A stretch of 9,048 nucleotides of DNA from Saprospiraceae bacterium (GTDB taxonomy: Bacteria; Bacteroidota; Bacteroidia; Chitinophagales; Saprospiraceae): positions 1 to 9,048 of the forward strand of contig JADZFP010000636.1 of the NCBI GenBank assembly GCA_020849825.1, in the 5' to 3' direction. Below the pieces are notes generated by a model. It was not told where the DNA came from, made no database searches, and saw only the letters and a list, made by a program, of their open reading frames with translations. A program made the translations under genes and the position numbers. Below, one piece after another: positions 1 through 5,646 of this stretch (its first letter is position 1; every line of letters begins with the position of its first letter).

Positions 1-339
1 AACCTGGCAGTTTTTTGCTCTGCCGACGCCATCGTACCCATGTGGGCGTACATGCTGGTAGCCACCTATGCCGCCCCTGTCGCCAATGATGTTGCGCAAG
101 CTTCGCCTGATCAGTATCTGGACGCCGCGTTTTTGAAAAAAATTGCAGCGCTGGACCTGTCCGAATTTGCGGGTAAACGCCTGGTCATCAAAGGATGTAG
201 CGACAAACCGGTACCTGCCTCGGCGTATCTTGAAATCACGCGCCGTCTGCAGCCGGTCGCCCGAAGTATCATGTTCGGAGAGCCCTGTTCCACAGTACCG
301 GTTTATAAAAAGCCAATCGAAGGACAAATCGCCGACTAA
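1..339 (+). CDS. DUF2480 family protein, 3' part (5' end outside the window)
   Basis: The frame is open from base 1, and the 112 residues seen are the C-terminal part of a DUF2480 protein, a small family found essentially in Bacteroidota with no established function. The in-frame ATG at 40 is not the start: the family motif containing FCSADAIVP lies upstream of it and runs through it. Two similar halves are visible. Residues 3-28 have the pattern hydrophobic-CS-x-D-x-x-VP-x-x-AY, and a later segment repeats it as KGCSDKPVPASAY followed by PVARS and the MFGEPCSTVP signature. The Cys residues in both halves might bind metal or be redox active, but that is inference. The protein has no signal peptide in the visible part and is probably cytoplasmic. 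The stop codon lies in the loop of an intrinsic terminator. Family assignment is by recall of the motif order. Confidence 0.88.
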   Translation, partial: NLAVFCSADAIVPMWAYMLVATYAAPVANDVAQASPDQYLDAAFLKKIAALDLSEFAGKRLVIKGCSDKPVPASAYLEITRRLQPVARSIMFGEPCSTVPVYKKPIEGQIAD

Positions 340-354
340 TCGTCGGCGTTTTTC
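330..354 (+). terminator. Intrinsic (Rho-independent) terminator of the DUF2480 gene
   Basis: A perfect 7-bp stem (CGCCGAC at 330-336 with GTCGGCG at 342-348) closes a 5-nt loop and is followed at once by five T residues (349-353). The TAA stop codon of the DUF2480 frame (337-339) sits in the loop, so the hairpin starts inside the coding sequence. Confidence 0.85.
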
Positions 355-359
355 GTTTG

Positions 360-520
360 ATACCCGATGCACAGTGGTTCGCGAATTGCTCACTTGTCCT
401 CTGTCCCGCCTGCAGCGTTGCAAAGCCTCGCCAATGTGCCAACATTGTCTGCGTTTTGCGCCTTGCTGGCAGAACAGATGACGGCGTGATCATTTTCGCA
501 AACCACTGTGCATCGGGTAT
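360..520. repeat. 161-bp palindromic element with 26-nt terminal inverted repeats (MITE-like or structured RNA)
   Basis: The left end (360-385, starting ATACCCGATGCACAGTGG) and the right end (495-520) are inverted repeats matching at 25 of 26 positions; the exception is C380 against A500. Complementarity continues inward: 387-393 with 486-492 (6 of 7), 396-410 with 468-482 (12 of 15), and a perfect 6-bp apical stem 432-437/442-447 around a 4-nt loop, centred almost exactly on the midpoint. The whole unit can thus fold as one long imperfect hairpin. A TA lies at each outer boundary, which would fit a TA target duplication as made by IS630/mariner-type transposases; this is inference. It contains no credible gene. 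Alternatives are a structured RNA or an attenuator between the flanking genes. Confidence 0.75.
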
Positions 521-569
521 AATGGAATAATCCGAACTTTGTCAACCGTTTTTTCAAACATCCCGCCCT

Positions 570-1478
570 ATGCTCAACGCACGTTTTCTCCTCCTTCTCA
601 ATGTCTTTCTGGTCGGCGCCCTGCTCTGGGTAGGTTTTGCCGCCTTTAAAGGCAACGGTTCCGGCAGCGGTTTTTACGTACCCGAACAAACGGTCCGGTC
701 GATCAATCTCGACAAGGACTTTGATTTCTGCGGAGAAAAATTTCCGATGGACAACTGGGATGTCCGGCAACGGCTCGATGCCGAACTGCTCCGCAATGTG
801 TACTTTCATTCGCAAACTATTCTGGCCATCAAGCGCGCCAACGCGATCTTTCCGACCATCGAACCCATTCTCAAAGAAGAAGGCGTGCCGGATGACCTCA
901 AATATCTGGCAGTGGCGGAAAGTGCGTTGTCCAACGCCGTTTCGCCTGCGGGAGCCAGGGGTGTGTGGCAATTTATGAAAGACGCCGCCGGAGAATACGG
1001 GCTTGAAGTAAACAGCGAGGTAGATGAGCGTTATCACCTCGAAAAAGCGACCCGCGCTGCCTGCAAATACCTGAAAAACGAACGCAACTCGCTGGGTTCC
1101 TGGGTATTCGCTGCCGCCGCCTATAATGGCGGACACGGCCGTATCGCTTCCGAAAAGTCGTCTCAGCGCGCACAGAGCTTTTTCGATCTCAATCTTGCCG
1201 CCGACGAAACGATGCGCTACCCGTTCCGTATTGTAGCGATTAAAGAAGTCATGCAGCATCCGGAAGAATACGAGTACGTCATCGACAAAGCGCATTTGTA
1301 CCCGCCGCTGACCAAGTTTCGCACGGTGAGCGTGAACGGACCGGTAGCCAGCTGGGGCGATTTTGCCGCCGAACACGGTACCAGTTACCGCATGCTGAAA
1401 TTGTACAATCCGTGGCTGGTTGACAGCAAGCTGACCAACAAAGCCGGGAAGACCTACGAAATACGGTTGCCGCAATAA
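570..1478 (+). CDS. Membrane-anchored GH23 lytic transglycosylase (Slt/MltD type)
   Basis: A 302-residue enzyme predicted to cleave the MurNAc-GlcNAc bond of peptidoglycan non-hydrolytically, forming 1,6-anhydroMurNAc ends. An N-terminal hydrophobic segment (about residues 5-26) with no lipobox should anchor it in the inner membrane with the rest in the periplasm. The goose-type lysozyme fold covers about 85-235. Its signatures are AESAL with the catalytic Glu at 117, SPAGARGVWQFM at 125-136, and AYNGG at 184-188. The C-terminal 50 residues, with LKLYNPWL and ending YEIRLP, resemble a single degenerate LysM-like module. The ATG at 570 puts the membrane segment at the very N-terminus; no Shine-Dalgarno is seen, as usual in the phylum. 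The gene starts 49 nt after the palindromic element. Weak promoter candidates are GAACTTTG at 534-541 and TATAAT at 518-523, neither with a good upstream box. Its end converges on queG. Confidence 0.9.
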   Translation: MLNARFLLLLNVFLVGALLWVGFAAFKGNGSGSGFYVPEQTVRSINLDKDFDFCGEKFPMDNWDVRQRLDAELLRNVYFHSQTILAIKRANAIFPTIEPILKEEGVPDDLKYLAVAESALSNAVSPAGARGVWQFMKDAAGEYGLEVNSEVDERYHLEKATRAACKYLKNERNSLGSWVFAAAAYNGGHGRIASEKSSQRAQSFFDLNLAADETMRYPFRIVAIKEVMQHPEEYEYVIDKAHLYPPLTKFRTVSVNGPVASWGDFAAEHGTSYRMLKLYNPWLVDSKLTNKAGKTYEIRLPQ

Positions 1479-1491
1479 TGAGGGTTAAGCA

Positions 1492-2415
1492 TCAGCCCAA
1501 GTATTGAATATTCCGCTTCAAGCCGACGTATTTCACTCTTTTTACCGCTGATTTTTTAAAAATCCTGCCAAAAACCTCTTCGGTCAGTTCGAGCCAGTCG
1601 CGCCGGTTCATTTCCAGCAAATCGGGGTGCGGCTCGAAAGCCGGTTCCTCGTGGCGTTGTGCGAACCGGTTCCAGGGGCACACATCCTGGCAAACGTCGC
1701 AACCGAACATCCAGCCATCCATTTTTTCCTTGAACTCGGCGGGAATTTGATCGCGCAGTTCAATAGTGAGGTAAGAAATACATTTGGAAGCATCGAGGAA
1801 ATAGCCTTCGGGGGCGATGGCGCCGGTCGGACAGGCATCGATACAGCGCCTGCAAGTGCCGCAATGGTCGCGGATTGGGTCGTCGTAGACCAATGGCAGG
1901 TCGCAAATGATTTCGGCCAGAAAAAAATAAGAGCCTCGGCGCGGGTGTATGGTCAGGGTGTGGCGGCCATTCCAGCCTAGTCCGGCGCGTTGAGCCCACT
2001 CCCGTTCGAGCACAGGGGCACTGTCGACAAAGCAACGCCCGTCAATTTCTCCGATGTGTTCGCGCATGTAGGCCAGCAACGACTTCAGGCGGTCTTTGAC
2101 GACGAAATGGTAATCCTCTCCATAAGCGTACTGACTAATCCTGGGCGCCTCGGGATCGCGTTGTTTTTCAGGATTGTGGTAATTAAACGTGAGGCAAATC
2201 AGTGTTTTGGCGCCGGGCACCAGGAGCGTTGGGTCGACTCGCATATCGAAATGATGGGCCATGTAATTCATGCTGCCGTGTGCTCCCTGGGCGAGCCACG
2301 ATTCGAGGCGCCGCGCGGCTTCGTCGAGGCGTTCTGCTTTGGCAAAGCCGACAAATTCGAATCCCAGCCGATGGGCTTCGGCACGTATGAGATCGGAGTG
2401 GCGTTGCTGTGACAT
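1492..2415 (-). CDS. queG: Epoxyqueuosine reductase QueG
   Basis: A cytoplasmic 307-residue iron-sulfur and cobalamin enzyme that reduces epoxyqueuosine to queuosine at position 34 of GUN-anticodon tRNAs, the last step of the pathway. Visible signatures are the FVDSAPVLERE segment with the catalytic-type Asp131, the following WAQRAGLGWNG motif (140-150), a first ferredoxin-like set C185-x2-C188-x2-C191-x3-C195-P, C212 in KCISYLT, and the second set C239-x2-C242-x3-C246-P in CDVCQDVCPWN. This gives the eight cysteines expected for two 4Fe-4S clusters. It ends at about 307 residues, shorter than the roughly 380-residue enzymes that carry a HEAT-like C-terminal part. The ATG at 2415 is preferred because an excellent -7 box lies 4 nt upstream; the frame continues further only to a TTG inside a repeat. 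It is on its own here and faces the lytic transglycosylase end to end. Confidence 0.95.
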   Translation of the reverse strand: MSQQRHSDLIRAEAHRLGFEFVGFAKAERLDEAARRLESWLAQGAHGSMNYMAHHFDMRVDPTLLVPGAKTLICLTFNYHNPEKQRDPEAPRISQYAYGEDYHFVVKDRLKSLLAYMREHIGEIDGRCFVDSAPVLEREWAQRAGLGWNGRHTLTIHPRRGSYFFLAEIICDLPLVYDDPIRDHCGTCRRCIDACPTGAIAPEGYFLDASKCISYLTIELRDQIPAEFKEKMDGWMFGCDVCQDVCPWNRFAQRHEEPAFEPHPDLLEMNRRDWLELTEEVFGRIFKKSAVKRVKYVGLKRNIQYLG

Positions 2416-2419
2416 TGGG

Positions 2420-2447
2420 CAAAAGTATAAACGAGGTCGTCTCACAA
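2420..2447 (-). promoter_or_regulatory. Bacteroidota-type promoter of queG, probably giving a leaderless or near-leaderless mRNA
   Basis: On the minus strand, TTG (2447-2445), a 17-nt spacer and TACTTTTG (2427-2420) match the -33/-7 consensus (TTTG ... TAnnTTTG) of the Bacteroidota primary sigma factor. The -7 box ends 4 nt before the queG ATG, so the transcript would start at or within a few bases of the start codon. This is a pattern match only. Confidence 0.55.
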
Positions 2448-2477
2448 GTCGGTCGGCCCAAAATCGTAGGAATATTA

Positions 2478-2544
2478 TTTCACGCAAAGTCGCAAAGCGC
2501 GCAAAGAATTTGCTCCTTGGCGGCCTTGGCGGCTTTGCGTGAAA
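2478..2544. repeat. 67-bp palindromic GCAAAG-type dispersed repeat
   Basis: The outer 12 nt (TTTCACGCAAAG at 2478-2489) are exactly inverted at 2533-2544. Inside, each arm is made of short iterations: three GCAAAG units on the left and two CCTTGGCGG units plus CTTTGCG on the right, and the arms remain largely complementary to the centre near 2511. Elements of this appearance turn up between genes in many environmental bacterial genomes and often generate spurious ORFs; that is recollection, not a search result. It lies 30 bp upstream of the queG promoter and 75 bp beyond the end of the Rpn gene. It might help terminate or insulate the two minus-strand genes. Confidence 0.75.
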
Positions 2545-2552
2545 CTTTATTC

Positions 2553-2609
2553 GCCAGGGCTCCTGGCTACTGCGATTTGTGAAACAGCCTCGTTTTTCAG
2601 GCAGTTCAC
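2553..2609. other. Two small stem-loops downstream of the Rpn gene
   Basis: A perfect 6-bp hairpin with a 3-nt loop lies at 2553-2567 (GCCAGG/CCTGGC). An imperfect hairpin of about 10 bp lies at 2579-2609 (GTGAAACAGCCT against AGGCAGTTCAC, with a TTTTT-containing loop). On the minus strand the second begins 11 nt past the Rpn stop codon, so it could act as a 3'-end structure, but neither is followed by a proper T-tract. Treat them as possible termination or mRNA-stability structures. Confidence 0.35.
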
Positions 2610-2619
2610 TGCATTGGGA

Positions 2620-3588
2620 TCATTCATTTGGACCTTCCAGCCGGGTTTGTTGCACCAACGATTCGGCTACATCCAGCAGTTCTGCAATTGTTAAATCAGT
2701 CCATTCCGGGTGCTTGCGGAGAATAGCGCGGATGGCTTCAATTTTTCCTTTTTTCCGGCCTTCTTCCAGACCGCGTTGTTTCATTTCTTCAATTTCTTCT
2801 TCATCATAAAGCAAATGAAGGAGACTGACTTCATGGTCGTTTTCACCGAATCGCAGGTAATCGTCGTCGTCTTTTGTGTTGTCGATCATGGCGTGCAGTT
2901 CAGGTTTGGTGATGGTGGATATGCTTATGATGTATTTTAACATCACTTTATAGAAGAACGTGAACTCGAAATCTTCGGTTCTCGCCTCAGCAAAAATAAC
3001 GATACGGGCAAAATTCCGGCGGATAAATTCCTCTTGGCGGGCATATTTGAGCAAAAGAAAAAAGGCTTGCAAAATGCTTGATCCGGGCTTGATCAACTCC
3101 GTGTCGGGCGTCGATTGCAGGTTGATAAAAACATAGTCAAAGTCAGGCAGGTAAGTGCGAAAGAGGCCCGCGCTCCTGATCAATTTACCCAGTGTTTCCT
3201 TCTCCCATTCCCCTCTGCCGTGATAAATGACAATCGGTATTACCGCCCCCAATGGTCTTTTTTGCCTCCAGTGATGCTCCCAAAGACTCAGCATATATCT
3301 CAACAGTTGCAAGGCTACCGGCGCTGTCGGTTTTTCACTTTTATGCTCAAAAAGAAAACTGACCTGAACGTTTTCATCCGTCAACGTCGAGCAGGAATAA
3401 ACCACATCCGCAAAATGCTCCCTCACCCGATCATCCAGGAAACTATCCTTTACCGGTTTCAACGACGCCAGTTGCAAATTGGTCAGTACCGACTGCGGAA
3501 GGCTGTACACCAGCAATTCCTCGGCTGCCCGCCGGAGGGTAAGCACCGATTTGAAAAACTTGTCGTAGGGATATGCTTTCTTTTTCAT
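2620..3588 (-). CDS. Rpn/YhgA-like PD-(D/E)XK nuclease (recombination-promoting nuclease, Transposase_31 family)
   Basis: A 322-residue cytoplasmic protein of the Rpn family. E. coli relatives are DNA endonucleases that promote RecA-independent recombination and can be toxic or act against phage. The N-terminus has the family's DKFFKSVL block (9-16). The nuclease core is visible: Asp61 in HFADVVY (58-64), then the ExK pair Glu81 and Lys83 in FLFEHKSE (78-85), then Gln94 in LQLLRYM (93-99). A conserved IPIVIYHG strand follows at 117-124. The C-terminal third is charged and variable, with an Asp run at 240-243, an EEEIEEMKQRGLEEGRKKGK-type helix at about 263-282 and a short helical tail. All key residues are present, so it appears intact. 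The ATG at 3588 begins the canonical N-terminus; a GTG 36 nt upstream is less likely. No inverted repeats or target duplications flank it, so it is not an insertion sequence as it stands. Confidence 0.88.
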   Translation of the reverse strand: MKKKAYPYDKFFKSVLTLRRAAEELLVYSLPQSVLTNLQLASLKPVKDSFLDDRVREHFADVVYSCSTLTDENVQVSFLFEHKSEKPTAPVALQLLRYMLSLWEHHWRQKRPLGAVIPIVIYHGRGEWEKETLGKLIRSAGLFRTYLPDFDYVFINLQSTPDTELIKPGSSILQAFFLLLKYARQEEFIRRNFARIVIFAEARTEDFEFTFFYKVMLKYIISISTITKPELHAMIDNTKDDDDYLRFGENDHEVSLLHLLYDEEEIEEMKQRGLEEGRKKGKIEAIRAILRKHPEWTDLTIAELLDVAESLVQQTRLEGPNE

Positions 3589-3691
3589 CGACAGAGCCTG
3601 GGGGGATTTCTTTGGTAAGGTCACGACATTACCCCGGAAAAAATCCTGCCCAAGCCTTTCTACGGAATATTTTTATCAAAAAAACACAGCC

Positions 3692-4600
3692 ATGAAAGCC
3701 ACCTGTTCCTTCGTTTTTTCATTGATAACCACTGTGTTATCATCGCAGACCTACCAGCCTTTTATCCAGTATGGCGCTTACCGCGACATTCTCTCTTCTC
3801 CCGGCGAATTGGCATTGTGCACCTATAGTTCAGGCAACCGTTTTTGGTTCAATGGCGATACGGTCGTGGCTGGCCAGACCTATCATTTATTGTGGATCGC
3901 TCCCATTTTGGGCTCACCGAATGCCCCTGACTTTTGCCCGCCTTATCAGGTCGACACCAGCGACCGCATCCTGTTTGCCCTGATGCGTGAAGACACAACG
4001 ACACGGCAGGTTTTCCAATACAACTCCGACCTCCAAGCCGAGTTCTTGTTGTACGATTTCTCTCTCGGCCCCGGAGATTCCGTGGAAGTTGGTTACCCTG
4101 CTTACAAGGTTTATGTTGAGGATACTTCATCCGTTCTGTGGCCCGATGGTAGCGTGCGGCATACCTGGACGATTAATACTGTTTTAGCCAGCACGACGAC
4201 GTGGATAGAAAGCCTTGGCAATACGAATGGATTGTGGGACCCGGCTATGGGTCTTTGCCTTTGTCCCTACGCAGTTTGTTACCAGCAAAACGGTCAAAAC
4301 CTCTACGGTGATGTGTGCGCTACGGCTGTCGACGTCGCAGCGCCCCTTCGAACTCAACAGCGAATCAGATTGTCGCCCAACCCTGCCGATGAATCCTTCT
4401 CCATTTCGTCGGGAGAGCTTCCTTTCAACAGAATCACGGTCGCCGACCAATACGGCCGAATCATTTTAATTGAAAATCTGGACATACCTGCCCCAAATCA
4501 TGTGCTCGCCACCGCCTCATTGGCAGATGGCATATACTGGATCAGCCTTTGGCAGAATGGTGCGCCGCTCGGCACGGAACGATTGGTGGTTGCCCGCTGA
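3692..4600 (+). CDS. Secreted protein with a C-terminal T9SS type A sorting domain
   Basis: A 302-residue exported protein. Residues 1-18 form a signal peptide (MKATCSFVFSLITTVLSS, then QTYQPF). The body (about 20-215) is of a kind common in T9SS-secreting Bacteroidota: it has REDTTTRQVFQYN followed by LLYDFSLGPGDSV (119-131) and WIESLGNTNGLWDP (171-184). It also has a set of cysteines (43, 82, 189, 191, 196, 209) that could form disulfides. Residues about 225-302 are a T9SS sorting domain, with LSPNPADESF, the strand VADQYGR, and ADGIYWISL near the end. It should be exported by Sec and then passed across the outer membrane by the type IX system, with the tail removed. Its function is unknown. 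TATTTTTA at 3668-3675 is a near-consensus -7 box 16 nt before the ATG, with no good -33 box. The TGA stop abuts the lpxD stop codon. Confidence 0.82.
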   Translation: MKATCSFVFSLITTVLSSQTYQPFIQYGAYRDILSSPGELALCTYSSGNRFWFNGDTVVAGQTYHLLWIAPILGSPNAPDFCPPYQVDTSDRILFALMREDTTTRQVFQYNSDLQAEFLLYDFSLGPGDSVEVGYPAYKVYVEDTSSVLWPDGSVRHTWTINTVLASTTTWIESLGNTNGLWDPAMGLCLCPYAVCYQQNGQNLYGDVCATAVDVAAPLRTQQRIRLSPNPADESFSISSGELPFNRITVADQYGRIILIENLDIPAPNHVLATASLADGIYWISLWQNGAPLGTERLVVAR

Positions 4601-5533
4601 TCAACTCATTTTTCGTACCAGATCGGGGAGCATGCGCAAGGCTGCGAGTTCCTTGTATTTTTCCCTGATCTCTTCGGCAGGGGCGCCGAAATAGGTTTTG
4701 CCACCTTCCAGCGACTTGGATACGCCCGACGTAGCCAGCACTACCGCGCCAGCCCCGATACGAATGGCTTGCGCCACGCCGACTTGTCCGTACAAGACGA
4801 CATTGTCTTCGATGATCGTTTTTCCGCCGATACCGACCTGGGCGGCAAAAAGGCAGTTTTTGCCCACCACCACGCCGTGGCCGATGTGTATCTGGCAGTC
4901 GAGTTTGCTGCCTTCGCCGATAATCGTATCGCCGCTGACGCCCTTGTTGATCGTGCAGCCGGCGCCGATGTCTACGTGGTTTTCCAGTATCACCCGCCCG
5001 CCGGAGCGCCATTTTGTGTAGCTTTTATCCGCTTGTTTTTTAAAATAAAAGGCATCGGAACTGATGATAGCCCCCGGCCCGACCACTACATGCTCGCCGA
5101 TATAGGTATACTCGCCGATGTAGGCATTGGCCTGGATATGCGAGTGCGCGCCAATTCTAACATTGGACGCAATCACCACTCCGGGTTCGATAATGGCAGT
5201 GGGATGTATTTCGGCCTCCGGATGAATCGCTGATGTAAGCGGCTGAAAGGGCCTGTGTTCGCGTACCAGCGTATCGTACACTTCGAAAGGTTGTTCTACA
5301 ACCAGAATGGCTTTTCCGGGCGGGCATTCCGCCGGCTGATTGAGCAAAATGACCGTGGCTGCACTCTCGAGTGTTTTGGCAAAATATTTCGGCGCATCGG
5401 AAAAAGCGATGTCGCCGGGTTGCACCTTGTGAATTTCATTGATACCGGTGGCCATGAGGTTTTCATCGCCAATCAGTTGGGCATTAAAGCGGCGAGCCAG
5501 CTCGCGTACGGATATGGGTTGTGGAAATTGCAT
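4601..5533 (-). CDS. lpxD: UDP-3-O-(3-hydroxyacyl)glucosamine N-acyltransferase, short Bacteroidota form (LpxD)
   Basis: A 310-residue cytoplasmic acyltransferase. LpxD moves a 3-hydroxyacyl chain from acyl carrier protein to the 2-amino group of UDP-3-O-acylglucosamine in lipid A synthesis. The N-terminal uridine-binding domain covers about 1-100 (ISVRELARRF, GINEIHKVQPGDIAF at 30-44). A left-handed parallel beta-helix of hexapeptide repeats follows from about 102 to 272, then a short helical tail. The expected catalytic base is His219 in QIHIGHGVVVG, with AAQVGIGG (230-237) after it. The position corresponding to the second conserved His of the E. coli enzyme (His276) appears to be Ala256 in YGQVGVAQA; this is an alignment by eye. 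The length and this segment match the shorter LpxD-like paralogue that Bacteroidota often carry besides a full-length lpxD, so substrate or role may differ. It stands alone, away from other lpx genes. GACCTTTG (5560-5553, minus) is a weak -7 candidate. Confidence 0.88.
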   Translation of the reverse strand: MQFPQPISVRELARRFNAQLIGDENLMATGINEIHKVQPGDIAFSDAPKYFAKTLESAATVILLNQPAECPPGKAILVVEQPFEVYDTLVREHRPFQPLTSAIHPEAEIHPTAIIEPGVVIASNVRIGAHSHIQANAYIGEYTYIGEHVVVGPGAIISSDAFYFKKQADKSYTKWRSGGRVILENHVDIGAGCTINKGVSGDTIIGEGSKLDCQIHIGHGVVVGKNCLFAAQVGIGGKTIIEDNVVLYGQVGVAQAIRIGAGAVVLATSGVSKSLEGGKTYFGAPAEEIREKYKELAALRMLPDLVRKMS

Positions 5534-5596
5534 TGGTCAGGTTATTTCAGGGCAAAGGTCTGAAAATTCATTCCCGATTTTTCAGCCGAATAAAGC

Positions 5597-5626
5597 TTTG
5601 GGCAATAATCCGATACGCTACTTTTA
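5597..5626 (+). promoter_or_regulatory. Bacteroidota-type promoter of the GHL10 hydrolase gene
   Basis: TTTG at 5597-5600, an 18-nt spacer and TACTTTTA at 5619-5626 match the -33/-7 pattern, with one mismatch in the -7 box (final A for G). The box ends 20 nt before the ATG at 5647, which would give a short leader. It lies in the 113-bp divergent gap shared with lpxD and supports the ATG start. Pattern match only. Confidence 0.5.
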
Positions 5627-5646
5627 CCGCAAAACCAATTTTGACC

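Noticed and set aside
518..523. TATAAT at the edge of the palindromic element as an outward promoter
   Set aside because: The E. coli-type -10 box is not the Bacteroidota consensus, and the sequence 17 nt upstream (TTCGCA) is a poor -35 box; too weak to call.
390..1475. Long minus-strand open frame opposite the lytic transglycosylase
   Set aside because: The plus-strand frame has clear GH23 motifs; the opposite frame shows no recognisable domain and is a by-product of codon bias in G+C-rich DNA.
2416..2487. Upstream extension of queG to a TTG at 2487
   Set aside because: The extra residues would be encoded partly by the palindromic repeat and would cross the promoter; the ATG at 2415 matches the normal QueG start.
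2478..2544. Short CRISPR-like array of GCAAAG repeats
   Set aside because: Units are only 8-9 nt, adjacent without spacers, and inverted between the two arms; this is a palindromic repeat, and no cas gene is present.
2620..3588. Complete insertion sequence around the Rpn/Transposase_31 gene
   Set aside because: No terminal inverted repeats or target duplications flank the gene, and members of this family are nucleases rather than classical transposases.
3589..3624. GTG at 3624 as start of the Rpn gene
   Set aside because: The family N-terminus begins close to the ATG at 3588, and the 12 extra residues have no family similarity that I can see.
4570..4640. Shared bidirectional terminator at the T9SS protein/lpxD junction
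   Set aside because: Beyond the 6-bp TGATCA palindrome there is no G+C-rich stem with flanking T-tracts on either strand.
5521..5646. GTG at 5521 as start of the GHL10 gene
   Set aside because: It would overlap lpxD and hide the signal peptide; the ATG at 5647 is followed by a good signal peptide and preceded by a promoter match.
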